Counted from the stretch's first letter, positions 24,701 through 37,940 are shown. The stretch: 64,000 bases of DNA from Brachypodius melanocephalos (GCA_013398615.1 VZSR01002364.1:1967772-2031771); one strand, 5' to 3'. A program made the numbers and translations. Notes: a model not told the origin generated them from the sequence alone.

Positions 24701-27700
24701 TACAAGGAGGTTCATGCCAGTAACCACAGAGGAGATACATCTTTGCACTGTGTTTGGGACAGGACTGAGATTACCAAAGGCAATTGCAACCACAACAAGT
24801 CATAGGAGTTATCTATAATCTCTCATAAAGCAGGCTGCATCCTGGGCACACAGGATGAAAATCTCACCTACTGGTTCTGGAAAACAGGCTCATCCATCTG
24901 CAGGTTCCTCCCTTGCAGCACAGTTATTCCCCTTGTAACACAAGGACAGAAATTCTGCTTTATTTCGCTGGGGTGATGCTTGTTGACAGCTGTTTGTTCT
25001 CCCCACATTTGTGCATCTGAACTGACCCAATCCTGTCCCCAGCAAACTTTCAGGAGTACATGTGGATATTTTACGTATGAGTTTAATAAACGGATTTCCA
25101 TCAAATATAAACTACCCAACAGAGGAACAGCTTGTATAAAGCAATGCACAAATCTGCCGTCATCACAGACCACCCGGGCTTTGCTCTCATGGTTACCATG
25201 ATATCATCACAATCCCTCAGAGTGCACACTGCCTTCTGTCTCACCACGAATGTCAATTATTAATGCCTGCTCATCATAACAGCACATCATCTAGAAATGC
25301 ATTTTCCTTCTCCCCATGTATCTTAAATAAAAAAATCCTCTCGTAGTTTCTAACACAAAAGCACATGTGTAGAAAAGAAGTGTTTGCAGATGTCCAAAAG
25401 AATTTGCCTCTCCTGGGTTACCCACAACAAGAGTAGTGGGTATTTATCACTGGAGGAGAGATAAGCAAGGCAGGTGGGAATTGTTTATACAGACCAGATA
25501 ACTAAATGTTCCTGGTGCCAAAACAAACAGGTGCAGATTTTATTGATGCAACAAACAAGGAAACAAAACCAAACAAATACACAGTTGATGGGGAATATTT
25601 CTGTTCCACAAAAACAGTACCTACAAAGTAAAACAAAAGATATTCTGTCTCCTGCTGGCAACATTTTCAAAGGTGGGACTTCTCTACCTTCTGAATTTCA
25701 ACATGAAGGATTACACCCAGAGGATTTCAAAACCACTGTTCCAGAACTGTTTTTCCAGGATACCTGAAGGAAATGAACTGACATGTTCAGATCCTCCTTT
25801 TTTTTGGTGGCAGCCTGAGATGCATTGCAGTACAGCCACTGGAAAAGCTACTTTAGCAGCATCTTCCCACTCATCCAATGGATAGAATACACTGGATCAT
25901 TGGCAGGTTAGTGGGCATCCCTCCATCACATCCAGAATCACATATCAAGCCAAAAGACAGATGTAGATGCAACCTGGGAGCTTTTATGTGTGAAGTGAAT
26001 AATTTCTACTGTGTCCATGTAACCAGTGTGGTTCACATATGAGAGAAACACTAGGGTGTTCAGAGTAGAACTACATAGAAGATGCACACCAGCTTCTAGT
26101 GATCTGCCTATAAAACCAGCATAGAGCTCATCTGGAGCATATTCACCACCTTCAAAATTGTATACTATGAGCTCTGGATCATGAGTACCTATGGTTTTAC
26201 ACAAGAAACTCATTTTATTAAGTAATACCTCTTACTAACTGCACTGAGAAACTCTAGCCTCAATTTTTACCATCTATTTTGGACCTAATTAATTTTTTCT
26301 CCTTTTCACTGCTTTCAAACAGCTAAGACTAACAATTTATGTTCCAGTTAAACTGTTTGTTTCATATATGTAAATGTAAATATTTGTTTATTAAGCTTCA
26401 TTTTTAAGAACAAAATACAGCTAAGAAAAATGAGATCAATGACGGTTGTATGGTTAAACATGCATACTATCAAAAAAGAGATGCAATAAACTCCACTTTT
26501 TAAGACTGTACAAAGACCTGAGCTGCTTTCTAAAAGAAATTTGATAGGTCTCATCAGAGCACAAATTGGCTGTGAAGGTGCCTATAAAAATCATTGAGTA
26601 ACATTCCATGTTCAAGCCTTATGCATGTTTTAAAAAGTCTTGTAAGCTTAAAAGAAGATGTATTTCATCAATTCTTCTGGCTGAAAACCTGCGGTAGATG
26701 GAGATGGGCAGCTGTTTCACACTTGAATAATGATGAGATGTGACAGGGTGTTGTCAATTCTGGGGAGCTGGAGGTTATGTTATTTCTCTGTAAATTACTG
26801 TCCAGTTGCATTTCCTGCCCAAAGACAGACCATGAGACTATCCCACATATCCAAACTCAGAGCTGATGCTCCTCCTGACGAGACCACTAGTAAATAATTA
26901 ATGCAGACAGCTGAAGCAATATCTTCCCACATACCTATTACCACAATGGTTATTGCTCACAGCACATCTACTGGGTTCTTCATTTCCCTAGTCTGGGTTA
27001 TGGAGATACCCAGAGCGAGGAAACTGGGGCAACCTGCTTACACTCCTGTGGAATTTTGGGCATCCACCCAGTAAGGCCCTTTATAGTGCTTGGATATACA
27101 GAAGGTTAGATGAGAAAAGCAGCTTCCATTTATGCTAGAGGAGGGACATACCAATGACCTTTAAGTAGCAGAACCACTTGTGAAAGCAGTCAAAGCTCAC
27201 TTATGTATCTCTCTTTCTCAAAAGCATGTGGCTGTGGATGAAATGTAGGGTAGCTGGTGCTGTGTATTTTAACTCCCTAGCTGCCTGTGCCCTCTCTGCA
27301 ATCAATCCTTGAAATCATTACCTGACCTGAATTGTGAAGTGCTCTTTGCTTCCCATCTCTCTTCTGCCCAGGAATGCTTCCCAGCCCTAGAGAAGAGAGG
27401 AGCGTAGAAACTAATGCTTCATTGCTTCATCAAGGTCAGGCTCCCAAAGGATTTCCCAAGGAACTGAGTCATCTGGTTGTGGAACACCACATTAAAAGGC
27501 AGCTGCTGCCCATTTCCAGCTTGTCCATGTGATGGGCAGCAGGGGTTATAGGCACTCAGCTCCTCCCCCAGTGCAGCTTCTTGTAAAACTTATTTTCTCT
27601 TGACAACACTGTCCAGAGTGAAGGAGAGGAATGCATTCTACAGAAAAACTAATATGTTCAGGGTAGCAGGTAATCACTACAATACAACCATCTTTTATTT

Positions 27701-28634
27701 GAAATATTGAATATTGTATAAGATTATCTCTATAAACACTCGATGGTCTCAGGTCTCACTCAATGAAAGCTGAGATTTTTATTTTAGGTTAGCTTTTTGT
27801 CTATGAATATCTTCATATACTTGTAGTTGTCCTTTCTCATCTTTATTGCTTCTTTATTGTTGTCATTTTTGCTAGAAATACATGAACATTTATCAGGAAT
27901 TATTTGCTTTATTTTTTTTAAATTTGATAATGATTTGCTGATTTGAGAAGCAGCAGATCAATGGTTTATTTAGTAATCTTAATGACAACTATTTTTAAGA
28001 GCTTTGACATGCAAAGTTACTGGATTTTTTCAAGAAATCTTGCTTAAATCTGAGTTTTAGCCACCATACCCTACCACCTTGAACTATTTTTAAATTTATT
28101 CAAATAGAATTCTGTATTTTCTTCTCCCTTTTCTATGTAACTGTTGCCTGTAAACTAAATGATTTTCAAAAAAATTCACAGCTTTTCTTCTTACTGTCTC
28201 AGTAGTCCATTCTAGTGATGAGTGCATTACATCCCTTATTGTGCTAGTAATCTATGTGGACTCAGTCTATTCAAACTATTTACTGTAATTTCTCATTTCC
28301 TACATTTTTGAGCAACAATCTAAAAACAAAAATGAGAAATCCATATTCCAGAGCATGCTATCAGTATGTGCCTGTAGTCTTACAAGAGTTAGATTCTCAG
28401 TTACTGAGTAGAACAGGATATTATTATATTAAAATGGAAATCAGAATATTTATACACAACATATTTTCTTCATACCAGCCTGCTGATTTTCTTATCAGTA
28501 GTGCTTAGAAAATTATGATACCTCTAATTTCTTTCCACAAAACAGAAAATCTGTACCTTTGTGAATATTCCTTCAGATTGCTGTCTAATATTATAGAAGG
28601 GATCCCTTTCTTTTCTTGTGACAACTAGTGACAA
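21721..28634. other. Unique DNA, no gene recognised
   Basis: Seven kilobases in which I recognise no gene or interspersed repeat. Base composition is less AT-rich at about 26.7-27.6 kb, but no frame there is longer than expected by chance and no splice-bounded exon is convincing. All open frames are at most about 100 codons. Confidence 0.55.
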
Positions 28635-28676
28635 TTTAGTTAATTTGTTAATTAACAAATTAACAAATTAACTAAA
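28635..28676. repeat. Perfect 17-bp inverted repeat, AT-rich hairpin
   Basis: The arm at 28635-28651 (TTTAGTTAATTTGTTAA) is the exact reverse complement of 28660-28676, with an 8-base spacer. The spacer itself repeats part of the arm (TTAACAAA), so alternative pairing registers exist. No flanking transposon ends or target duplications are evident. Confidence 0.93.
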
Positions 28677-30063
28677 GAATTAGTCAACATAGAAGTGTGT
28701 TTTATAATTTATAATTGCTTAGGAAATATTTTGCTGAAGTTAATCCACAGAAAGCTTGGGGATATCTGAACTATTGTTTAAAACAAAAGGTGTCACTCAT
28801 TTGTTAAACTGTCAGGAAGAATCAGTTGTCCCTGATTGATCTGGTTGATCTTTCTATTGTGAAATAACTCAAAGTATTCTACCTGCATAATGAGTCAAAA
28901 TTCTTCCCTATACTTCAATTCCCAGCCTGAAAGATCTGTGATATTTACCTCAAGCTCTAGGTAAAGGCACTGTAACTCCTTGAAACTTCTCCTTTGATGC
29001 CTCTGAAGTATCTTTTCAATTCACCTATTGTGTCTACACAACCTTACTAGAGTACCTGCAATAATAGCCTACAGGTCATATTCATGGTCTGTGTTTGCTG
29101 CCCTGCAGCAGAAGCACTTGAGGACATGGTTGAACACCTCAGAAGGAAGACCTGATGGAAAGTCCTTTTCCATGGCCAAGTGTCAGAACACTCCCTTGGG
29201 AAATGGTAGATGAAATGGGAGTGACAAGCATTGGAGACTGTTGCAACCTGGATAGAAGCAGATCTGAAACAGGTATTTTCACCATACCTCATTCTGTGGT
29301 CTGTACAAAAACACCTTCATGCCACATCCAGATGTCAGAAATGGCTACCTCCCTCTAAGTTCTTCAGAATTCTCTGGGGTCTCTCTCCATTGCCAGTTTG
29401 GCCACTCCACAGAAATGCAAGTTACCAGCAGAGAAACCCATCTTTTCCGAGATACTTATTTTAAAATTTCTTCTGCCTTTTGTGAGACACCCTAGGGTAT
29501 ATAGTTTCTGGACTAAGAGAGACAAAGAAAAGAGAGAAACTCTGTGGGGGAAGACAATACTCTCTGAAGAGGCACTTGCTCCCTCATTGGGCCACATATG
29601 TTCACATAATATGCAATTCTTCACACGTGGTAAATGCAGCTGCTGAGAGCATGCCCAAGACAATCCTAATTATAAATTACAGTGTGGTTGGACACACACC
29701 TTAATTCATGTAAGCAGAAGGCCATAAACTGCCAGTTTGATCTGTGTGGTCCTGAAACATTGTGCAAGTAGCCAGAGTGACTAACCTGATCATCAGGCTG
29801 ACTGACACTCATGAATCAAAAAGTTACAGCATCCACTGAAGCTGTCTGCTGGCAGGCAGGGTGGAAAAAACTAAGATCCTGTGGAGACAACTCAGGAGCA
29901 TCTAATTATGTGAAGATAGTCCTGGCTGGATTGCCATCAAGAGAACAACCTTTGGGAATGCTGCTGAGGGGCAGAAGCAAATCTTTCCTCTGCTATGCCT
30001 ATTATGGAAATGAAACATTGAGTTTATAATCTAAAGCTTTCAAAACTTGTCTTGTAAGGAGTA
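28677..30063. other. Unique DNA, no gene recognised
   Basis: A slightly GC-richer interval (29.0-29.65 kb) carries several overlapping open frames of 60-100 codons on both strands. None has a recognisable motif, and the overlap on both strands argues against any single one being coding. Confidence 0.5.
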
Positions 30064-30090
30064 TTATTGTCTTCAGGGAGAAGACAATAA
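30064..30090. repeat. Perfect 11-bp inverted repeat (hairpin)
   Basis: The arms TTATTGTCTTC (30064-30074) and GAAGACAATAA (30080-30090) are exact reverse complements around a 5-base loop (aggga). The surrounding sequence is unique. Confidence 0.92.
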
Positions 30091-30267
30091 GATCTTTTCA
30101 AGTTATCCCACACATTACTGAATTTCTTTGTCAGACCAAGAGTTCTGTAAGCATTGTCACTTGTGACCAATATGTGGGTTCAGACACTTAGAGTTTTATT
30201 GGGCTTTTTTGTTCTGTATTTTCCAAATCCAATCAGCGCTTAAAGCCATTTAAAGGCGGTATGATAG

Positions 30268-30329
30268 TTCTTCCTTTCTTTCTTTTTCTCTCTTTCTTTC
30301 TCTCTCTCTTTCTCTCCTTTTCTTTTCTT
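30268..30329. repeat. Polypyrimidine (CT-rich) tract
   Basis: Sixty-two consecutive pyrimidines made of CTTT, CT and CCTT units, ending just before a short A run and the reversed 3' terminus of the CR1 copy that starts at about 30346. It is a polypurine/polypyrimidine mirror-type tract. Confidence 0.95.
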
Positions 30330-30345
30330 GAGGGAAAAAAAAAAT

Positions 30346-30702
30346 TAGAATAATAGAATCATTACTGTTGGAAAAGGCCTCCAAGATCAACTCCAATCTT
30401 GGACCAACACTACCACGACAACTGAATCACAGCACTAGGTGCCACATCCAGTCATTTCTTGAATGCTCCCATGGATGCTGACTCCACTACCTCCCTGGGC
30501 AGCCTGTTCCAGTGCTTAATCTTCTTTTCAGGGGAGAAATTCCTCCTGATATCCAACCAGAACCTTCCCTGACACAGATGAAGGCCATTTCCTCTCATCC
30601 TGTTGATAGTGCCTGGGAGAAGGTGTTAATCCCCACTTGGCTACACCCTCCTTTCAGGAAGCTGTAGAGAACCCTAAGGTCTCTCCTGAGCCTCAACAGG
30701 AG
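30346..30702 (-). mobile_element. CR1 LINE 3' fragment
   Basis: An antisense CR1 3' end starts with 'tagaataatagaatcatt', the reversed terminal octamer repeats. It continues through 'gttggaaaaggcctccaagat', 'ctccctgggcagcctgttcc' and the 'cctcctttcaggaagctgtag' block, and stops near 'gagcctcaacagg'. About 360 bp remain. The terminus abuts the A run and polypyrimidine tract on its left, consistent with insertion at an A/T-rich site. Confidence 0.93.
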
Positions 30703-31174
30703 TGAGGGGGAAAATCATTGCCCTAATCACACTGGTTTTATACAGGCCAGGATTAAAACAGGTCACTATTAAAGCATTTCTCTTCTTTTGGATCATGTTG
30801 AGGTTTCACTGGCTGCAATGGAAAGATCAGAACTTTAAAATTCAGGTCTCTTAACAGAAGAGCACAGCTTTAGGCAAATGTTTGACATGTATTTCCTGTT
30901 AATGTTGTGTTCAAACTTTCAGAATAGGGAGCTTATTTTACATCTTATATAGAATGAAGCATATTGATAAGCCACAGCTAAGATGGAAAGTAGCCTGCTC
31001 TCTCTCATTTTCACAGCTTTTATTATATGGCCTCATCTACAGCTTTGCATAATAATCTGTGGTTTTGCTTATATTACAGGGAGGAAATATTCAGAATAAT
31101 TTCAGAATGCTGATCTTGTACTCAATGATAATTTAATCCTAACCAAAGATCTCAGTCAGTACTATAACTATTCC
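30703..31174. other. Unique spacer between two CR1 copies
   Basis: About 470 bases of unique AT-rich sequence separate two antisense CR1 insertions. I see no gene or other repeat in it. Confidence 0.6.
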
Positions 31175-32270
31175 CAGAATCACAGAATTGTTTGGGTTGG
31201 AAGGGACTTTGAGGATCATCTAGTTCCATCACCCTCCCATGTGCAACTAGACCAACTTGCTCAAGGCCCTATCCTGCCTTCCCTTGAATATTTCCAGGGA
31301 GGCATATCTTCTCTGGGCAACCTGTGCCAGTGCATCACCTCTCTCATAGTAAAGAATTCCTTCCTAATATCTAATCCAACCCTGCCCATTTTCAGTTTCA
31401 AACCATTCCCCCTTGTCCTGTCACTACAGACCCTTGTGAAAAGTCTCTCTCCAACCCTCTTGCAGCCCTTTTAGGCACTGGAAGGCTGCTGGAAATTCCC
31501 TGAGATCCTTCTCTTCTCCAGGGTTAACAACCCCAGCTTTCTCAGCTTGTCTTCACAGGAGAGATCCTCCAGCCCTCCAATCACCTTCACAGATTCCTCC
31601 ACTCCAAGAGTTCGCCTCTCAAGCCTATCAAAACCCCTCTGGATGGCATTGCTCCCCTGCAGAGTGTTGTCTGCACCACACAGCTTGATGTCATGGGTAA
31701 AACTGGTGAGGGTGTATTCTGTCCCACTGTCCAGGCTGCCACTGGAGGTGTTAAATGGTGCTGATCCCAATACTGACCCTTCAGCAAAGCCACTTGTCTC
31801 CACTTGGTCATCAAACTGTAACCACAGCTCTGTGACTGTGACCATCCAGACAGTTCCTTATCCACCTCGTGATCCATCCATCAAAATCCATGTCTCTCCA
31901 GTGTAGAGACAAGAAAGTCATGCAGGACAGTGTCAAATGCTTTGCATAGGTCAGTTGCTCTTCCCTCATCAACCAATGTTGTAATCCCAGTGTAGAAGGG
32001 CACCAAATTTCTCATGTATGATTTAACCTTGGTGAAACCATATTAGCTGCCACCAATCACCTTCTTATTTTTCATTATCCATAGCTTGATTTCCAGAAGG
32101 ACCTACTCCATGATCCTGCGAGGCACAGAGGTGAGATGGACTGGACTAGTACCCCAGGTCTTTCTTTTTTCCCTTTCTGAAACAGGGATTATGTTTCTAC
32201 TTTTCCAGGCTCTGTGAACATCATTGGACCTCCATGACTTCTCAAATAAGAGGAGCTACCCTACAATTCT
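31175..32270 (-). mobile_element. CR1 LINE with reverse-transcriptase remnant and internal deletion
   Basis: The plus strand begins with the reversed CR1 terminus ('cagaatcacagaattgtttggg') and runs through the 3' UTR to about 31600. It then passes directly into the reverse-transcriptase region. Read on the minus strand, the block around 31640-31780 contains a GSVLG segment, an SFTHDIKLCG segment where intact CR1 has FADDTKL-like residues, and then AIQRGFDRLERR. Further along come counterparts of the ERYGFDGW and VPGKIMEQ-type segments (about 31870 and 32125). About 130-150 codons normally found between the FADD box and the 3' UTR are missing. The catalytic FADD is changed to FTHD and several stops and frame breaks are present, so it is dead. 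It is 5'-truncated near 32270. Confidence 0.9.
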
Positions 32271-35200
32271 TGAAGACATTCAATTGCTATAGTTAACAGG
32301 CTTTCACAGGAATCTCTTCCTATTTAAAAGCCATAGAAAGCTGAAAAAGGATCTTGCAGCCTGTAATTCCAAAAATACAGCAGATGTAATGTCCCCTCTC
32401 CTGAAGCCTCTGCTGTCCAATAGAAATCCGCATGGAATGTAAGAGTTTACTCTAGATGTGCAAACACACCATAATACACATGTTCACTTCAACAAGTAAT
32501 ACAAATGTCACCATCAGAGATTCTCAATACATCATCATTACCTGACTAAAAATCATTATGAGGTTTTCATTTATGGTCAGTCAGACTGACACACAATATA
32601 CACACAGAAAATCACCTAACTTAGTCTGATAAAATATAGAGAACTGATGTCTTGATAGATAGTTCCATTCATTAATCAACTTTATAACTTATGTATATTA
32701 TTTAAAATTTCTCTTACTTCTTCATTGCATTCCACAGTGTTTTTTCTGTACCTTGTGCTATGTGATCCTACCAACTTTAATGCCATTACTTAAAATGAGG
32801 CACAAATTGAACCATAACTTAGAAGTTAACATTTCAACAAGTTTTCAATTCATTAGTTAGCTGCTAGCAATAGGTGCATGCCTGTAATAATTTTATTTTC
32901 AACTGGTATAAATACTAACACTTAAATATCAAGTTTCATATGCTTTTTCTGTTACTGTTTCTTGAAGACTAAAAATGGTTGTCAAAGTGTAAAAATATAT
33001 TTATGCTATGTTTTCCATAGAGTAGAGCTTGCTACTACAACTTTGAAAGCATATTGCAGCACAACAGAATTTCAGTATTTTTGTGAGTAAGGATGAACTG
33101 GCATACTTAGCATAGACACACTTATTTGTTACCACACAGGGTAACAGGAGAAAGCAATTATTTTTTTTAATTAGCATTTAAAGCTTTGCCATTTAACATT
33201 TTGGCTGTATACAAGAGAGTATTATAGTATGACTGGTACTTTGAAACCATAACCAACATATTTAAAAATTTGCAAATAATTGCTATTAATTTGAAATTAA
33301 GGAAAAATAAACACAAAACTTCAACAAAACTATTTAAAATCAGTTTATGTAACCAAACTGGATTCTTGATAAGTATTTCAGATTTGAATAGAAACAAAAA
33401 TAGCAAATAACAATAACACACATGGAGGCTTATTGTTGGTAGCAGCAGCAACTTTCATGAAAAATATTTATGAACTGGATATAGGTATGAATTCTCTTAC
33501 TATCATTGAGCTTTTCCTAACAATGGGACAAACTTGCATGGAAAAAATTTGTAGGCATATATTTTTAAAGAAGATAGTACTGGCTTCCCCGTATTCCTGA
33601 AAGAAGATCAGGGTTTGGCAGCACTGAAAACTTCAGAGAAATATAAATGAAATCATCAAATAGAAATCCAATAATCTAGTGATCATGCCCAGATTGTAAC
33701 AGATATAATGGGTTTTGTTCAGACCATGAGTATTTTTACTTCTCTTATTCATGGAAACCAAATTTTTTTTCTACTTCTATTTCTTAATTAAAGAAAGGAT
33801 GACTTTTTAATATCTCAGTTTTAAATATAAATATATATGAAAATATCAACTTTTAAATATATCCATTTAAAAAATATTTTTAATTTCTTCTATAGCCAAC
33901 CTTTCGTGAAAGACTATTCCCAGCAGCAAACATTATCTGATGTCAAATAAAAAACACTTTAAAACACTGATTTATTTTGTGTCTTTGTGTCTTAAATTTT
34001 CCAGCAGCTCTGTATTTCTCTTTTGGAGAGTTGGAAGGGAAGAATATATTTGTGCTTTTATTTTCTTCAATAATATGTACAAACTGAATTTTTAACCACT
34101 ATCTACAAAGGAACATTTCAGTTGCTAGGAAAAGTTGTGCTCATGTGTTGCATCACAACAATTGTGGACATTTTTACCAAGCTCTTTCCTAGAAAAATTA
34201 ACTGACATTTATAAACTACAACATATTTGATAAGGTCTTCAGTCTATTTACTTTTTTTCCCATGGATTTGTCTTCTTTTCCATTTCTTCAACCATTGTCA
34301 TACTGGTTTAGAGAAACATTCAAGGTGCAATTTTATATCACTTTTGCTGCAGGTTTAGGTTTGTGTGGCCAGATTCATTGGAGATATATATACAGATATA
34401 GATATGTGTATACAAAATATAAATAAAATACATGGGGTTTTTTCCCTAAATTTCTAGATGTCCCTAAGTATATTTCACTAGGATTCCATTTTGCATAGGC
34501 AAAACCAAGAATACCAGTTCTGTCTTTCTGTAATGCTCTTTACACTGTAGCCAGCTTTCACTAAAAGACACAGTACTGCATGTCTGTGCCCCGGGGGCAA
34601 CACTACTCCTAACACCTCTAATGCTTACTACTGCACTAAAGAAAGGCTGGCTATACTTATCTGCATCAGGCTCTGTGTTTTTCACTGGTCATACTATCTC
34701 TGCAATCACAAGCCTAACTGCATTGTTTCATTCAATACGAAGCTGACATTTCCCCTGATTAGTGTCAGTCTACAGCACTGACTTTTTTGTGGTGCTTTAA
34801 TTAATGTGTGCATTGCAAACTCTGATCCCACAAAATATTGGCAGAGGCACGTGAAATAGCAGTGCTTAACAGACAGCCCTGACTCCCACTCCCATTTTCT
34901 GCACAGGTGTAGGGGAAAGTACCTCCCATAACAGAAAGCACAGGTGAATAATTAAATGTCGGTAAACTTAACATCTGCACCTAAAAGTAAACACAGTTGG
35001 CTGTGCTACAAACACAAAGAGTCAAATCAGACTTACCATCAAAGTTAACCAGTCTTGCATATACATTCAGTCTTAAATTTGGAGAGGAGAGCAAAACTAA
35101 ATCCAATCTAAGTTTAGAATAGCAACTTCCACAACTTTAGGATAACAAACATTTTATCTGAGTTCTGTTCTCAGAGTCTTGAAGAGCAGCCAGAAGAATA

Positions 35201-37270
35201 CACAGCTTAATAATAAAACCAACAGAACACATAGTTTCCCCCAGAATCTTCCCCTGCAAAATATCTGCCAGTCAGATTCACTGATGTGAGAGTAGAACGG
35301 AGAAATCTGTGGGTGAAAAATTTACTTTTCTGGGGAGTTGATGACTGCAAAAGAGAGTCAAACCTATACATTTTATAGTGTTCCCTAGCCACAGTGACAA
35401 ATTTTCCACATAAAGGTCAAATGTGTTCCACAGGATTCTTCTTACCAACTGTGTAACAGTAAGTAAGATTGTGAACATGACCCTAGAGGCTGGTGAGTAG
35501 GATGTTTCAGATAAAAATGTAATCTGTTTTGGAAACATCATCCCCCAATATACATATGAGAAGGGCCTGAGATTATTTGCTAACTCTCAGGGCAAGACTA
35601 TCTATTTTCCCCATCCTTTGGCACAAAGATGCTGAGAGGTAAGGAGGCAATTACTGTGGGAATAAAGTAATCTGAAGGAGAAGACTATAGAGAACTTGGT
35701 GTACCCCCCTATGTTTATGGAGAGTTCCTGAAGGCTTCACACTGAGATAGCTCAGTTTCACAACAACAAAACAGATATGTCTTATAGTTAAACATCATGG
35801 GAGAAAAGTTTGATTTTCTTTGGAGTGTTTTAGAAATTGTCTCAGTTGTCTGCACTCCCCCAGTCCATGCAGATAAGAGGAGTTGTGGGGGCAGAAGAGT
35901 ACCCACTTGCTGGAAGTTGCATAGAGCGAGAGCAAAAGCAAAAAATACCAATTACAATGCCATTACTCCTCAGGCATGACTGTACTGCTACCCACTCACC
36001 AAATGCCCATGTCTGTGGGTTGTCTCTAGTTTACTTTTACTATAGTTGAGGAAATGTTGTATCACTTGTTGTTCAGATAGATGGCATGAATTTAACTACT
36101 GTACTGTTTTCTCCTTGTTATTTTAAAAGACGTGTTGCTTTTCAAGGGTTTTTTTTCTTGGAAGACAGACAAGTACAGCTACTTTGACAGCACAAGACAG
36201 ATTTATCACTATAGACCCATTTGTTTTGTTATTTTTATACCTAAACAGTGGTAGAGACAATTCCAACATGGATAACGTGTTATTTACAAAGCATGTTATA
36301 GTAGGCCAAAATTAATCCAGAACTTCCTCTCACCTCCAATTTTGTTTATTAAGACTTGAGTTATTTTAATTGGAATAAGCTCAGCCTATATGAAAGAGCT
36401 TCGCAGAGTAAGATTTACATTTGTTAGAGAGTACAGTAAAATCCAAAAGGTCATTCTTAGGAAACTGATCTAGATTTTGAACTAAGAAACGTAGAAGTTT
36501 GTCTGATACTGTGGAGTATTAGATCACAAGAATAGGAGAGAGAAAATTAAAGATCATTAATGACACAGCACTGTACCAGCTACTGGGAAGAAAAGTAACT
36601 ATTCTAGCTGAAACCAGGGCAGTAATTCATGCATGACCATAGTTTTGTGGGAAGAAAAGCACCCTTTCCTTCCTCTATACCTTTTACTCCAGAAATCCTG
36701 TGGAATTTTTCATTTTTGATATCCTATATTATTTCAGAAGTCATACTAGGCTTCCAGAAAACCTGTAAAAGATGTTTCCACCCTAATAACACTCAGTGTT
36801 TTACAAGGTGCTTATAAAAATGAAAGGACAGTATCTACTAGACAACAATGTAATCTGTTTTGGCGTGAGGATTAAAAAAATTGGTGTGCTACAACAAAAT
36901 GAGCAAGCAGTCATTTCAGTAGAACTCAGTGACTTTAGATATGATCTTTTGAAGGTCAGCAATTGAGATAATCTACATTATTACAAGTTGAGAAAAGGAT
37001 CAAAAGTTCCTAGATCTACATAAAATGTCCCATAAATTATTTTGTTTACCTTTGCAAATAATTAATTTTAAAATTCAATGTGTTTTGGTGATCTACCTCA
37101 AGGAAAGAGAGGTCCATGGTTCAGCAGAAGCATGCAGACATTCCCCATGTTCTAACTATTCATAATCATAAAGATCTACAGTGAAATCTCTTGTTTTCAC
37201 ATAGGTTGTTCAAACAGATATTTAATCATTTTCTTAAAAGATAGTTTTCTGACATAGGTATGTAAAATTA
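32271..37270. other. Unique AT-rich DNA, no gene recognised
   Basis: No gene or repeat family recognised. The stretch 33800-33900 is almost pure A/T. A minus-strand interval with a strong splice donor (right edge of the donor at 35036) and an open frame is described as a finding. Confidence 0.55.
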
Positions 37271-37940
37271 TAGACTCCTAGAATAGTTTGAGTTGAAAAG
37301 GACCATAAAAACCATCTAGTTCCAAACCCCCTGCCATGGGTAGCAATGCCTTTCACTGGATCAGGCTGCTCAGATCTCCATCCAGCCTGGTCTTGAACAC
37401 TCCCATGGATGGGGCACCCACAGCTTCTCTGGGCAGCCTGTTCCAGTCCCTCATCAGTCTCACAGAACAGAATTTCTTCCTAATGTCTAATCTAAACTTT
37501 TTCAGTTTGAAGCCATTCCCGTGTCCTGTCACTACTCACCCATAGCAGAAGCCCCTCTCCACCTTTCTTGTAGGTAAGGCATTGCAAGGCCACAGTTAGG
37601 TCACCCCAAAGCCTTCTCTTCTCCAGGCTGAACAACCCCAGCTCTCCCAGCCTTTCCTCATAGAAGAGGTGTTCCATTCGTGCAACCATCTTGGTGGATT
37701 TGAACTCACTCCAGCAGGTCCCTGTCCGTCCTGTGCTGGGATTTCAGAGCTGGATGCAGAGCTCCAGGTGGGATCTCACCAGTGCAGAGCAGAGGGGCAG
37801 GATCCCCTCCCTTGCCCTGCTGCCCATGGTGCTCTGGATGCAGCCCAGGGCACATTTGACTCTCTGGGCTGCAAGTGCCCATGGCCAGGTCAGGTACAGA
37901 CTCTCATCTACCAGCAATCTGTGTCTTCTATTTTGTGGAA
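37271..37940 (-). mobile_element. CR1 LINE 3' fragment
   Basis: An antisense CR1 3' region of about 670 bp. On the plus strand it shows 'tagactcctagaatagtttgag' (reversed terminus), 'ccatcaagcctg'-like and 'cttgaacactcccatggatgg' blocks, 'cttctcttctccaggctgaac', 'ccagctctcccagcctttcct', then the GC-rich 'ccagtgcagagcagagggg' and 'gtgctctggatgcagcccagg' blocks of the terminal UTR and C-terminal region. It fades at about 37940. It is less diverged than the copies at 30.3 and 49.1 kb. Open frames on both strands here are repeat shadows. Confidence 0.94.

Noticed and set aside
31471..31906. Open frames of 96-124 codons on both strands at 31.5-31.9 kb
   Set aside because: The minus-strand frame is the decayed reverse-transcriptase region of a CR1 copy and the plus-strand frame is its shadow; neither is a host gene.
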